Part shown: positions 32,843 through 45,826 of the stretch, one piece after another
Layout: the number at the start of each line of letters is the position of its first letter
Numbering within the stretch: the stretch's first letter is position 1
Assembly (NCBI GenBank): GCA_036346255.1
Contig: CM070640.1
Span: forward strand, 34,963,238-35,027,237
Direction: 5' to 3'
From: Ampelocalamus luodianensis
Lineage: Eukaryota > Streptophyta > Magnoliopsida > Poales > Poaceae
Length of the DNA: 64,000 nucleotides
Made by a program: the position numbers and the translations under genes
The notes under the pieces: model-generated
The model's database searches: none
Told to the model about the DNA's origin: nothing
What the model saw: the letters and a program-made list of their open reading frames with translations, nothing else

Positions 32843-35800
32843 TGTAATGTCCTAAAATTTGGCTTTTTAAAAATCTTTTGAGTAGTTTAGGTCCCTGGAA
32901 AATTTCACCAATTTTATTTGAATTAATAAAGCTTAATTGGGAATTTTCCTAAATTAAAAATATTTAATTTGACTAATATAAACATTAATTAAATAAAAAT
33001 TTGTGTTATTTGGCTTCCTTATCTTTCAAGAAATTTTTGGTATCTTCTGAGATTTTTTCGAATTTGTTTGCTATTTATTTGATCTCCTTGATTTTTGGCC
33101 TTTTATTTTAATTCTGAAAATCCATCATTTTCTCTCTCCTACCATGTGCTACAGTAATCACGCAGTACTGTTCATCATGAACCTCCAGCCGAACAGCAGA
33201 GTCCAGAACGTATACGTATTGGGCTGAAACCTTTTAAATTCCATATCTTTCTTTACGGTGCATATAAAAGCGAACGGTTTGCGCTCACGCGTCCGTCTTG
33301 ATCTCCTCTTCCAATCCCCTGATTTGGTTTCCTCCAAACCGATCTATTTTCGTCGTAATCTCCAAAACACCGAGCTCCAACCGAAGGTCTTCTCCAGCGA
33401 ACTGCGCCTTCGTCCGACGTCCGGCGGCCGAACCGTCTACGGCGTTGGCTTCGCGTCGTCGCCCTCTACGTCATAGTTCCATCCACTTCGCCCGAAGATC
33501 GCCGGAGCACCGTCGACCATTAAAGCCAAACCGTGTTCATCGCGTTCCTCGCTTCCTCGGCGAGTTTTTCCAAAATCCGACAGCGCCATCGCGTCTGGCT
33601 CGTTGTTTCCTTTCTATTTTGCCCCTTCGCCGCTGCTACGTCGCCTCCGGCCGCCGGCCACACCATGCGCCCTATTCAGCTGTACACTGTTCATGCATAT
33701 ATGTGTCCAGTACGTGAATTGCTTAGTTCTTTCAGCCTTCCCTGTTGGGTGATTCTTTTGTCATCTAATCTAGCCACAATTAAAGTGTGCATCTCTCTGT
33801 TAATCTATTCTCTAATCTTGCATTACCAAACCTCCTACAATCTTGCCTCAAAACCAGCCTGTAGCTTCAGTTCCTATTCATGCATGTGTCCCTGTACGTA
33901 TGTTGTTTAGTTGGATGACTTTCTTTAGATTTATTTCTCTGTTAATCCATGTTCTAATCTTTGCTCTGCCCATCACAGTATCAAGTCGTCACCTCCTTGT
34001 GCCATAACCGAACGGCAGCAGCAGCCTTCATCCCTCTGTCGATCCTTATCTGTTGTTCATCCTCATCTGTTGGCTCCTATTTACTAGTCTTTCTAGATGT
34101 TAATTCTTTGCCTCTACTGTATTGGCCCCACTTGTCATTCAATCAATCCAAGCCACACATCTAAATATCTATCTCACTTACATGTAGACCACACATGTCA
34201 TCCGCCTAATTAAACCATAGATTATTTATTTCTCTCTCTTATATGCGGCTCCCGCATGTCAGTCAACTCTTGGTCAACCCTAGTTCATGAGCTTGGTCCA
34301 CCGTGGACTAGCATATCTCTGTGGACCTGGTCCATAGACCAGTGGCCCACATGTCAACCCCTAATCCTATTTTCGGGAATTAATTTAATTCTTGAAAAAT
34401 CCTTTTATCTTATTGGTCTCACTTGTCACTCTCTCTACCTTATTTCTGGAATTATTTTAATTCTAGAAATCCATAAATACCAGTCGGTCCCACCTATCAT
34501 ACACTCATTCTTTTTCTAATATTTTCAGAATAGAATATTCTGAGAATATTCCGTAGAGCTTTTTCACCATTTCATGTGAATTCCAATCTTCCGAGAGTCA
34601 TATCTTCTTCATCCGATTTCCGATTGAACCCATTCAAGTTTCTAAATTCATCTAAATTCAATATCTACCTTCCAGTACCATTCAATTTCAATTTGGAGTT
34701 TATTTGATTTATCTTTTGAATTTAGTTTGTTTTGCACTTTCTTTCTCGTTATACGTCGAAGTCCCGGAATCGTCCGAAGGTGCTAAAGATCAAGCAAGTA
34801 GAGGATTGAAGATAAAATAAGATCACCATTGCTATAGCAAGGCAAGTTATACCTTTGATCATATTGAACCCATTTTTCAAAATTACTTTGATTCAAATTA
34901 TTGCATTTATTTTAAGTAATTATTTAAATGCTTTTGGGTTTAGCTATTAATCCAATTTGTTATATCCACTTTGTCTATTGTATGTCATAATCTTTTGTCA
35001 CCCTAGATTGGTTCATATTTAGTTGGTGCTATGGTATTACCAACGTGGGTTGGTTAGTACGAGTAGATTGCTTAGCCATGCAACGAGTCATCACCATCAC
35101 TTGAGTTGCAATTATAAATTTGACTAAGTGATTATGGAACTTTGTAATAAAACTGTGTGTGCTATGTGTTATTACTTTGTGATAGCATGTGTTGCACTTA
35201 ACCAACAGGGTGGGAAAGGATTTAGACTGAGGCAAGTGGTGGATACTGTGTGATATGGTGGAAGCTATGTGCATGGGAATGATAATCTTTGTGACTTAGT
35301 TAGAACATGGAAGTCTTGCTTTGGTCAATTAAGGACTTAACTTTGTGCGCCATTGAACTGAGCCTTACTGTACGACCACATACCTGGTATGGGACGGGCC
35401 TAACTTAGTAAGTTATGGATTCTCGGCATTGATGTTCAGGTGGATAGGTTAGGCTATGTGACAGGGTGGAGGTGTGACTACTTGGTGGTTGCATTGCGGG
35501 ACGGTTCGCCGCATCCCTGTCCGGCGGTGTGTGTTATACTAGTTCTATGTGAGCTGGTATAGCGGGAAAGCACATCGGGAATGTCAATGTTTGAGATGAA
35601 GTTTCTGAAAGGTTTTGTTGTGATCAGGTCTGATCCAGTTGATTGCATCTTGTGGGTAAAGTGTACAGCCTCTGCAAAGTGTTAAACAATCTATTCGAAT
35701 AGCCGCGTCCGCGGTCATGGACATGCTCGGGGATTTCACACGAGGGGTAGATTTTCATAAAACCTTTGGGGGGGATAGCTGTGTGATTTAAGTCATATGA

Positions 35801-36392
35801 CTGTGTGAAGGAATTTGATTAGGCTATGTGTCTTTGTGAAAACAACTGTTAAATTAATATTGTCTATTTGTTTTGAATTATGCTTTCAATCTATTACTTG
35901 TATTCAATTGCAAATGTTGCATTTCTGCAAAATAACCACAGAAGCTATTTCCTTTGGAATAAGCCTGCATCTATACATTGCATTATGTGGTATGACTTGC
36001 GAGTATGGTTGTGTACTCACGCTTGTTGTAAAACTTGCGTCCAAACCTACAGAAATGGAGGAATCGTCGGTCAACAAGGTCTACTTCAAGGATCGAGAAA
36101 AACTAGGTCGCGCACCCCAGCCGATTGCCTGTGGGCATATGGATGGGCTTCACAGAAGTTATTCCGTTTCGTTCCGCTGCAGCTTCATTGAGCTATTCGC
36201 CTTCTGAGGCATTAATTGTAAGCTTTGACCTTAAGGTCTTTATTGTGATATTTATTGTTATTTGCCTATTTATTAGTCATCTTTGTATATGGAAATGATA
36301 TTTCATCGATGTTGCCACTGTGTGCACTAGCGTGATCCTGGACTAGTGCAGTATACACAGAGGGTCCAAAATTGTATTTTTGGGTCCCGACA
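32843..36392 (+). repeat. 5' LTR of the gypsy-like element
   Basis: TGTAATGTCC...GGGTCCCGACA. A TATA box CATATAAAAG is at 33261-33270 and a 12-bp palindrome CTATTCGAATAG at 35691-35702. Small open frames inside the LTR are not supported as genes. Confidence 0.9.
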
Positions 36393-37263
36393 GAGGTGGT
36401 ATCAGAGCCATATCGACTGTAGGTCGTGACCTTAGTTAGAATTGTCGTTTGTAAGGAAAACTTCAAAACTTATTTTACAAATGGAAAATCTTAATGATGT
36501 GCTATTCTTATCTTGTCTAGCTTCTATACTTTTCCATTCTATCCATTTCTCATCTATATTCGTCCTCACCATTTGGAGTATTAAATTGGACTCTCTCCCC
36601 TCATAACATCTATAGTTTGTCGTTATCCGTGTCAAATGTGTTGGTGGATGCCCAAGAGCAGTTTTGAGCAACTCTTTGAAGATCGTGCAACCAACAACAA
36701 CATATCAACGTCTCCCCAAGTGTTCAAGACAAGTGCGTCGTAAAAATTCAAGACTAAGAAGAAGTTGTACGTCGCCTCCATCTTTCTCCAAGCTTCGCCT
36801 CCAAGGATCGCAAGCAGTCAACGTTTGATGAAGACCGTGACCAGTTCGAGTTTTCTTCAGACTAGCCATATAGGATAAATCAGCATAGGTTCCTCCCGTG
36901 TGTTGAGCCAAGTCGCCCAGTTAAGTTAGAGTTTAATCGACTAGACGATTAGATCTTTATTTTCCTTCTTTGGTGTAGTTTGGCTGTGAGTTTTATGCTT
37001 CTTAATAGTTTTCTGGCTATTTGTGTGTTCTTTGGGTTAAGCCTGCTCCCCTTAGTAGATTCTCTTCCCTTACCTTGTGCTTTCCCTCGCATCTATGAGC
37101 CTTGGTCAGCCAGCAGATGGAGAACCCTAGTGAAGCCAGTCTTGTTAGTAATCTTGAGACAGTCTATGCCAGCTCAGATGTTGTCAATCCAAGTGGACAG
37201 TTGTCAGTACCAGGAGTAGCAGATCCAGTCATGGAACAATTGTTGGTAGCTTAGACTCAATCC

Positions 37264-38549
37264 ATGAACGTGATGATGCAGAACATGAATAGCAGGATGA
37301 CCCAGCAGAATCAGACCACCGCTACCTTAGTCAATTTGATGAATCAGAATAATCAAGCATGCCGTCGTATCGTCGCCAGTGTCAGCACCAGAGCAGACAA
37401 TAACCAGCTACTATCTCCAATGCCAGTAGTGACACATCAGAACCCAAGTCAGTTTCCTACCACCCAGAATCAGCTCATGCCAGCAATAATGCAACCATCA
37501 AACAGTATTACCGTTTGCAATGATGCACAACTCGTTGCCATCCTAACGGCGCGCCCTCAGCTCAAGTTTGTGAAGTTCCTAAGGACCAAGCCGCCTGTTT
37601 TTGAAAGTTCAACCGCACTCAAGGATGCAGAATCTTGGATTCGCACCATAGAAGAAAAGCTAACTGTTGTGCAATGCAACGATAATGGGAAAAATTTCGC
37701 GCTACCCATCAGGACGAGCACACCATCACTTGGGCAGAGTTCACCACCGCCTTGTGCCAGCAGCATGCGATATCAAGCATAAGTGATCAAGAGAAACCTG
37801 CTATTTCGATATCCTACACCAAATCTAGCCGTTGTCAGTTGAAATGCTGCCAACCAGATAAGTCAGAAGATTGTGCATGTACCCATTATGGAGAAATAGG
37901 CTATAGTGCTGATGAGCACAATATCAATTGTTTCAGTTGCGAACGAAACCATTCTGTTGGAGAATGTCCAATGAGCAAGATCACATGTTTCTTGTGTGAA
38001 AGCGATGATCATTGTCCGAGCCAGAGCCTGATGTATTCCATGTTGACTTCTGCAACACAACGTCAGCGAGAAAATTTTCGAGCTACTGTCAGAGCATTAG
38101 CAAAAGAAGGCAACCCATTGTTAGTACAAAAATTATCAGCTGGAGGATCACAAAAGCAGAATATTGACCTCAGCAGCCCACCTCAAAAGAGAAACATGCC
38201 AGTATCGTCAGGAGGTTGTTTCGAGTGTGGTAAGCAAGACCACTATGCCAAGAGATGCCCTGCAAAGCGTCAAACTTCAACCTTCAAGAAGATTAGTCGT
38301 TCCGGTGCAATATCATCAGGCAAGTCACAATGTCCGCCACGTGTATGTTACAGTTGTCGCAAGGAAGGTGACTACATCAGCCAGTGTCCTCAGTGGAACC
38401 AGTCACTAACTCCAGATGCAAGAATACCAGAAGTCAGTTCAGTTAAGATTTTAACTCCCAGAGTAGGTGGTAACGCAGCAGGATCCGTGTGTCTAACGAA
38501 GCAGTCAAAGAAGAGACGTTTGTGCAATGATGTTACCAAGGAGGCCTAG
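37264..38549 (+). pseudogene. Gypsy gag with zinc knuckles, internally deleted
   Basis: Two overlapping frames. Frame 37264-37782 carries the retrotransposon gag phrase FLRTKPPVFESSTALKDAES followed by WIRTIEEKLTVVQCND. The usual following block (AWWENF type) is missing and the frame turns to unrelated residues. Frame 37752-38549 has cysteine clusters, of which CFECGKQDHYAKRC is a canonical CCHC knuckle and CYSCRKEGDYISQC a variant with His replaced. In the intact family gag packages element RNA. A stop lies just 5' of 37264, so the true start is uncertain. Confidence 0.75.
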
Positions 38550-40269
38550 ATTGGTGATACCAAATTATGCAGTCGTGATTGCAAGTGGTCTATGCAGCAC
38601 GCAACCGTATTAGAAGCCAAGTTGTCTCTGACTTGTTACCCAGAATCAGCCAATTTCAAAAGGAATTACATCAGAGATGAACTATGACAAAAAGTGGTTA
38701 GAAGAGTTTGCAGAGATGATAGAGCAGATCAGATGATTTTCTCAGATAAAGGCAGTGTCAAATCAAACCCATCAGCTTAGCAAGTGTCAGTTGAATAGCA
38801 GTGAAACAGTCGTTTTGAGACATTGTTAGTTGAAGATCAATGAGACAGTCGTTTCAAGTTAGCCAAGACCCCTCACTGGTTGTAAGAAGAGAAGTTCACC
38901 CAGACCGTTAGAAGTGAACCGAGGCTGTAATAATTTCAGAAGAGATTAATCACAACTTCAGTGTTCGTATTGCCAGATACCAGAAAAAAACCTTGATAGC
39001 TTTTATCACGGAACATCCAAGAATTGGTGTGTTAAGAAGTTTCAGGTGGTGAATTATCTTAGTCATAATTCGAAGTTGCTACCGTGGAGCAACAAAGACG
39101 GTTATTGGATTAAAAACTACGAAGTTGAAATCCGTTCCTCATAACGATCGGTCGCAAAGGTCGATACTTTGAAATGCAAGAGCCGCGCAAGAATCATTGA
39201 TCGATCACTAAAGTTACGTGTGAAAGTCCGAAGTTGAGTCTGGAGTCAGTTTTAAGAGGATATTTGTTGAACCCCAGAATTTGAACTGATGCTAGAAATC
39301 AGTGTTGACCAGATAGTGAAATGACAGTTTTGTCAAGGAAATCCATCCTCGTGTAAAGCCAAGGAAAGCGTGAGAACCCGCTGAAGGCAGACAGGATGAT
39401 CCATGGATCAATGAGTATATTTGCATATCTAATGAGAAGAAATTCAAGTAGTTGATGCTCAAACCAATATTTAACTGTAAGCATCCTATTTTCTTTGAAA
39501 GTACCAAGGTGTACAAGGATCTCAAAGTTGAATTGTGATGATCCAAAATAAAGCGAAATATCGTAGAATGGGTTACCATGTGTTTGGTATGTCCGAAAGT
39601 CAGCCAAAATGTTGGAGGCCTGTCAGAGTACTTCTATCCCTGAGAATTCAGATATGGAATCTCCCAGGACCCAATCGGGATATATGTTCTTGAAAAGTGG
39701 TTGTTGATCGTTTGACAGAAATTTGCCGTTTTATGCTTGTCAAGATCATCTAGCCTGAAGACGGTCTAGCAGAATGGTATACGATAAAGGTGGTATACGA
39801 CAGAGATGGTATTTGTCAGCATGGGTGCAGTGTCAGATCTACAGAGATGGTCAATTTGCACGACGTGTTAGAAAAGTCAGCGTCAGACCAAGGATCCCAG
39901 CTTATCTTGTATTAGCAACAGAGTCTATATGATGCTTGAATGGTCATTTCAGTTCAGTTTTGTGTATCGCCCGAATCAGCGAACAAATTGAAAAGATTAA
40001 TGAGTTATGCCTTAACTCAGAGTACCAAATCGAGCAAGTAAGTGTTATGTGCAGAATTTTCCTACAACCCCGATGTTAGCCAGTCACAGTTGTCACCCTC
40101 TCAAGTTCGCAGTGGTTGATCGCGTAAGTCATCGCTCAGCTAGGAGCAGATCAAATTACAAAGTATGTGGATGTTGCATTAATCATGAAGCAGAAGACCA
40201 AGGGTCCTTAATCTTAAATGGAATTTAAGTAGCAGTGTTCAAGAAGAAAAGCTACGCAGATTATACAGA
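38550..40269 (+). other. Decayed pol region of the gypsy-like element
   Basis: Stops in all frames and no frame longer than about 100 codons. I could not recognise protease, RT or integrase motifs, so pol may be replaced or heavily mutated. Confidence 0.5.
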
Positions 40270-40672
40270 CTAGTATAGTGCCCGTGCTAACGCCACGGTT
40301 TCATTTCAGGGATGCACATGAAAACAACCAAACGACGACATTTTTTCATAGTTTAAGTCTCATGCAATTGTATATGACCATGTATATAATCCAGAAAACA
40401 CTCATGCATAACAAGGCATAATAAAGTCATGTCTCGCATACTACAAATAATAGTATAGTGCTCGTGCTAACGCCACGGCTTCATTTCAGGGATGCACATG
40501 AAACTCGTGCTAACGCCACGGCTTCATTTCAGGGATGCGCATGAAAACAACCAAACGACAATATTTTTCCATAGTTTAAGTCTCACGCAATTGTATATGA
40601 CCATGTATATAATCCGGAAAACACTCATGCATAACAAGGCATAATAAAGTCATGTCTCGCATACTACAAATA
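40270..40672. repeat. Duplicated Helitron 3' terminus
   Basis: The ~180-bp end sequence (TAGTATAGTGCYCGTGCTAACGCCACGG through CATGTCTCGCATACTACAAATAA) occurs at 40271-40449 and again at 40450-40672. The second copy also contains an extra partial repeat of the hairpin phrase (40505-40540). Only the outer copy has the CTAG next to the insertion site. Confidence 0.85.
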
Positions 40673-40679
40673 ATTCATG

Positions 40680-43650
40680 AATTGCTTAAGTAGATCTTGG
40701 AGTTCTCTAGGGATAATATCTGTACATTCATTTGCACTGCTCTTCAAAATGTCCACCAAGAATTCCGTCCTCAGTGAATGTGATATCTGTGGATGGCAGA
40801 TAATAAGTTAACTTATTAATTTGCTATGTAGTCTACAAAATATACATAGAGAATATATATGCTCACAGTGTTGATGAATGACAATCTTTCGCCATTCCAC
40901 GACTTTAGGAAGTTGTATACAAGGAAGCCTGCCAATTTCCTGGAGAAGAAGAGCAAGTGTTTATTTGTTGTAGATAAATCAAATGACTATTTGATAAGAA
41001 AGATGAAACATATTATATGTTTTTACCAGTCTCCAGTTTTTGGAACCCCTTTTTTGAATTCACGACGCCAGCCATAAATATTGTCGTTCCATGCAGGATT
41101 CGCCAATTTCATGACGAGATTGAAATGATTGAAAATATTATGTAATGTAGTTATATATGGCATACTTGGATCATTACCCATGCACCACAGATACCACAGA
41201 TTTGGAGAATGCGGATCCATAATGTAGACAATTTTGTTACCCCTGTCTATTATGAATAAAGTGTAGAACCTATCTCGATAATATGGCAATAGAACCTGTA
41301 AACAAACACCCAGACTATAAGTGCAAAATAAAATATGTTTTTAAAGGAGTTTATAGAACATATCTTACAAAGTCTTGCAATCTTTAATATCGTACTCCAT
41401 GTCAAAGCCAAAGATTCAAGCAATTTTGCTAGTTCTTTGTAGTCTATCTTGTCACAACATCATGGATCTCGCCCAAACTGAGTTATGGCTCGTTGATTTT
41501 TGCAAAAATTATAATTATTTGATTAATTATACAATTATATACACAAGAAGGGAATAATTATATCAACTTACACGTAACTTGAGGTCCATGAAGTGGTATT
41601 TGTCTTCTATAAACAACTGCTATGTTGCACGCAACCGTCCGAATGACCATGTTGAAGCAATCATGATCCATGGGTTTGTTTGCATCTAAAATATCTCTAA
41701 TTGTTCTGAGACTTATAGAGATTGGGTATGGTCTGGTGCTTCGGACCCATTCTTTGCTAAAAAAAACAAGGACCATGAACGTATTAGTTGATCACATCTT
41801 TTAGTATTCTTATTAGTAGTAGTATATTATGCCATTAATTTGAAAAAATACTTACTCTAACCACTCCATATCGTCTATCGACCATATGTATGTGCTCACT
41901 CGATGCAACAGTTCCTTTCTGTCCGTGAATATTCTGGCAAAGGGTTTAGGCGCTTCAGTCGTAGTATCGATAATTTCAACATCACTTGGACTATCTTCGT
42001 CATCATTTGGCCGTTCAAGTTCTTGATGTCCGTTCTTTATGTTTAATCTCGAATCCCACAACATAGCAGGTAGCTTAAACCTGAAATTATTTATATCAAC
42101 ATGCAAAGTAGTATAAGTTATTATAAAAATTTATAATATGTTCAGATGATATATAGCAGGTATGCAAGTCCACTATGAATCACCTGAGTTACTTTATCGA
42201 GAGGGAAGATCCAAATCAATATTCCATGAAGTTTACCATCCACGACTCGCATGATGTCCTGTACATTAATAATTAAAAATCTCACTGAGTTGCTAAGTAT
42301 GTAAAATCAAACATAATCAGTTTTGTAAAATACAAGTCGCATAACATGTACCCATCTGTTTGCATTCGCTCTTGGATCTTCTCAATAAGAGGCCATGTTG
42401 AAACATCTAGGTTCTTCCACTTGACTCGGTTAAGCTCTTTATTATGTTCCAATACAAATTTAATCTGTCTTTCTAGTCCTTTTACCTGTTGTGATAATTA
42501 TGTATCATTTCAGGATTAATAATAAGTTAATAAGAAAATATGTCGAAAAAGGCATAATTACTCACTGTAGTTTTGAGGTCTGTACGGTCCCATAGTTCTA
42601 GTCCCATTGAATCGAGTACATGTACCTCAAATATTTTAGCATTTACAACTGCCAGGTACCAGTGGCATTTTTTTATGTTAATTGGAAGGAAAACCTGCAA
42701 CAAACATTGACATTTTTGAAGTATTAACCATCAATATATATCCGCTATAAAGGAACAGTCGAAATACTTAATAAATGGTAGATTTAAGTTTCACCATGTC
42801 AGCTTGTAAATAGTTCTCCACCCTTTCCTTAATTTTGTCTGTCTTATAACTTAATGCCACCTTAGGGTCACCATCACGTTTAAGCAGACTGCAAATAAAT
42901 GTATTCTCCAAAAAGACCTTTCCACCTTCTCTATGAAGTAGATGCTCTTCACCCCTGATACAGTGAATATATGCACTTAACACCTGTATAAGAAAAGAAT
43001 ATAGTAAGTAGATCATATAGGCAGGTTTAAATATCAATAATTTAAAGTATACACATGTACTTACTTCGCCATCCAATTGCATGTTATCATGAAACATACA
43101 TTCCATATCTTTTCTGCTTAGCCATGCAATCGCCGATGTTCACTGAACTCTTTTTTCGTCTTGATTTCATTATTCAATAATATCAAGATCTTCTTTGGTG
43201 CACATGTAATCTACAGAGAAGTATTATAGTTTTCATATAAATAATCGAGCAAAACAAAGAGAGGCAATAAAGTAAGAGAAGAAGCACTAATTACCCTGGG
43301 GCTCAACTTGAGCTATGTGTGATTTCTTTGGTTTGTTATGTTGTGATATTCTAATCAGTGTCTCCAAATCATTTTCTTGGTTATGGCTTGATGGGTTACC
43401 AATTTGTCCTAACATCTGTACATCGGAGCAGAGGAGTTCGTTTGGAGGTGGATGGATATCAGTTTGCAGGCACACAAAGACAACATTAACCATCAATGTA
43501 GAAAACACACACACATTAACCATCGATGATTTCAGTAAAAATATTTCTTTTATATAAGAAAAATATATGGTCCTGATTTGGTTGGTTTGTGATGACAGCC
43601 TACAGTCCGACCAAAAGGAGATTATGTAATCGTCAAGATGAACTCCCATT
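40680..43650 (-). pseudogene. Ulp1-like (C48) cysteine protease gene carried by the Helitron
   Basis: Minus-strand exons separated by plausible introns. They include 43287-43460 (ends HIAQVEPQG at a GT donor), about 43065-43200 (KDMECMFHDNMQLDGE) and about 42800-42990 (VFLENTFICSLLKRDGD). Then come about 42560-42695, with the catalytic His/Asp blocks CHWYLAVVNAK and VHVLDSMGLELWDR, and about 42180-42260, with SCESWMVNFMEYW carrying the likely catalytic Cys. A second, related-looking piece (YTLFIIDRGNKIVYIMDP) lies at 41023-41289, and a C-terminal exon (FLVDILKSSANE) near 40700-40800. Ulp1 enzymes cleave SUMO; Ulp1-like genes are frequent transposon cargo in grasses. Stops near 43165-43185 suggest decay. 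Exon limits are approximate. Confidence 0.6.
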
Positions 43651-43879
43651 ACTTCATTCAGTATAAATTTAGTAAATTACGACATATTAATAAGAAGTTT
43701 TATTTGTTTGGAAATAAAGGCAGGGAAACTGGATGGAAAATATTATTACTTCATTCAGTATTAATTTAGCAAATTACGACATATTAATAAGAAGTTCCAT
43801 TTGTTTGTAAATAAAGGCAGGGAAACTGGATGGAAAATATTACTTAACACTCATCACCAGTTCAATACATCTCTATATA

Positions 43880-44170
43880 CAATATTTTTGGTGGTCTTCC
43901 CTGTAGTATCTAGTTCCTTGTTTGGTTTTGACAAAATTCTGGTTGTTTGCCTTCAAAATCCTCTTGACAAAGCGACATAAAGCTGTCCATGTGAGAACAC
44001 AGGTTCTGGGAGGTAGATCCCAACATTTGGGATGGTTTGCCCCTGCGCTTTGTTTATGGTCATTGCAAAACTTAGGCGAATCGGGAATTGTTTCCTTCTC
44101 ATCTTGAAAGGCAGTGAAATATCATCTGACGGAGACATTGGAATCCTAGGTAGGAACACTTGTATCAATG
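43880..44170 (-). pseudogene. Helitron helicase (Pif1-like), C-terminal fragment
   Basis: Frame 43953-44168 contains [20 protein letters not shown] and [16 protein letters not shown], the last helicase motifs of plant Helitron Rep/Hel proteins (ATP-dependent DNA unwinding in rolling-circle transposition). Upstream Rep and helicase motifs are absent. After VALSRG the frame shifts (FVKTKQG continues in another frame). Confidence 0.8.
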
Positions 44171-44179
44171 ATGTCTTCC

Positions 44180-44680
44180 TTATAGCTTAATGGCACATCA
44201 GTGTATTCACCGTCACGCCTAAGGAGGCTAGAAATAAATGTATCCTCTAAAAAGGCTACTCCAGCTTCGATGACAAGCATGACAAAGACATCCAGTCTAG
44301 TCAAAGACATTTATAGTAAGCCAAATAAATTTATGAAAGAACAAATTACAAAATGAACAACGCATTATGGTAAAAATTGATACTGATTGCTACAATAATC
44401 TTAACTTAGTGGTACACAAAGAATAACAGTTGCTTACAGAACAACAAATAAGAATCACCCTTCAGTTATTCCCTACTTTAGCAATTACATACCAAGGGGT
44501 CCAGCAGCAGACGTCATATTAATCCTAAAATAGAGGAACAACAAAATATAATATGCCACATAACTCAGAACCTATAAGAGCATTTAGATAGCCGGACTGC
44601 CAGAGAATTGCCACTTGAAGCACTTGCATTGTTAGGCATCAAGATTTTTTTAACAAATTTCTGATACAAAATTAACAAAT
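44180..44680. other. Helitron interior with a partial copy of the Ulp1-gene exon
   Basis: 44185-44260 (CTTATAGCTTAATGGCAC, CACGCCTAAG, AATAAATGTATCCTC) resembles 42843-42925 in the same orientation, so a piece of the FLENTFICSLL exon is duplicated here. Otherwise AT-rich with no gene. Confidence 0.5.
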
Positions 44681-44689
44681 GAAAGGAAC

Positions 44690-45430
44690 AAGATTTTTTA
44701 CCCTCCCCAATTCCCGCACACCCCCTCCCGCCTCTCCTCTCAAAATCCCCCACTCCGCCTCTCCACGCCAGGCCCCCTCCCTCCTCTCCCCTACCCGCCT
44801 CATTGGCGTCGTCGTCCTCCCGGCCCCCACCCTCCTCGCCGCCCGCCCCCGCGGCCGCCCCACCCCGTCCCCTCGTCGCCCCTCCCCGTCCCCTCGTGCC
44901 CCGCCGCCTCTCTCGTCGTCCCCATCCCCTCTCGCTCCCAGCCGCCGCTCGCCGCCCCGCCGCCGCCTCTCGTCCCCCCGGCGCCCCTCCTCGACCCGGA
45001 TCCGGCCGCCGCAGCCCGCAGGTACTCCCTAAGTCCTTCTCGAGTTTTGTCCTACACGAGTCAGAGGTCGACCTACCTTGTTGCTTGCGTTAGCCTCGGC
45101 GACCTCAATGGCGTCGCCCTGGACCCCGGCGTTCTCCTTCGGTGCCGCTCGGCTCATCCGCAATGGAGTCGTCTCCCCAAGCAGTCCTCCACGGCGACGG
45201 CGAGCAGCAGTCCACTTCCCGCAGGTACTCCCTCAGTCCTTCTCGAGTTTTGTCCTACACGAGCCCGAGGTCGACCTACCTTGTTGCTTGCATTAGCCTC
45301 GGCGACCTCAATGGCAACGCCCTGGACCCCGGCGTTCTCCTTCGGTGCCGCTCGGCTCATCCGCAATGGAGTCGTCTCCCCAAGCAGTCCTCCACGGTGA
45401 CGGCGAGCAGCAGTCCACTTCTTGTTGCGC
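44690..45430 (+). other. GC-rich captured gene segment with 203-bp tandem duplication
   Basis: An abrupt shift to about 70% GC inside AT-rich Helitron DNA. A Pro/Ser/Arg-rich open frame (44679-45032) looks like a low-complexity 5' region of a grass gene. A unit starting CGCAGGTACTCCC occurs at 45017-45219 and 45220 to about 45422, nearly identical. In the first unit ATGGCGTCGCCCTGGACCCC opens a short frame (MASPWTPAFSFGAARLIRNG). Source gene not recognised. Confidence 0.5.
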
Positions 45431-45826
45431 TGAGGGAGGGGAGTCGATGCACGCGTTGATATTGGCGGCGAGGGAGGGCGGTGGTTTATGAAGCGAAGGA
45501 CCCGAAGGGTTTCTAGGTGGCACCGGTATATGGAGTCGAGGAGCCTTTTGCAGTCATGATGCGAGGAGTCGAGGAGCCTTTTGCAGCCATGATATCGATA
45601 TTGGGATGAGTGATGAGTGATGAGGTATGATCCAAATAACCTGGGCCGTTGGATTTGAGTGAGTAAGAGAAAAGGAGAGGTTAGAGTGGATATCGTCCCT
45701 TCGTTTGAAAAGTTCGCTGGTTCTTGGTGCAGTTGGTTTGGTGTATCTAGGAGAGGTCTTAACTGTGGGGGACATTTGTTAGGGTAGCTGTAGGAAAGAT
45801 TATAACTGGTGCCTTTATAGTAGAGA

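Larger units (their letters stand above)
40270..45826 (-). mobile_element. Helitron with Pif1-type helicase tail and Ulp1-like gene
   Basis: On the minus strand the 5' end is TCTCTACTATAAAGGCACC (45826 downward). The 3' end is the hairpin CCGTGGCGTTAGCACGG followed by GCACTATACTAG (40270). It sits between A (40269) and T (45827), the Helitron AT target. It carries the last part of a Helitron helicase (43880-44170), a multi-exon Ulp1-like protease gene (40680-43650) and a GC-rich captured segment (44690-45430). The helicase is truncated, so the copy is not autonomous. Confidence 0.85.

Noticed and set aside
33258..33910. Overlapping open frames inside the gypsy 5' LTR
   Set aside because: The corresponding frames in the other LTR are broken by indels and show no domain; they are LTR leader sequence.
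34256..34519. 87-codon frame conserved in both gypsy LTRs
   Set aside because: Conservation follows from LTR identity; no recognisable domain.
44679..45032. Pro/Ser/Arg-rich frame as a real gene
   Set aside because: Low complexity from high GC, no domain, and it lies inside a Helitron as captured sequence.
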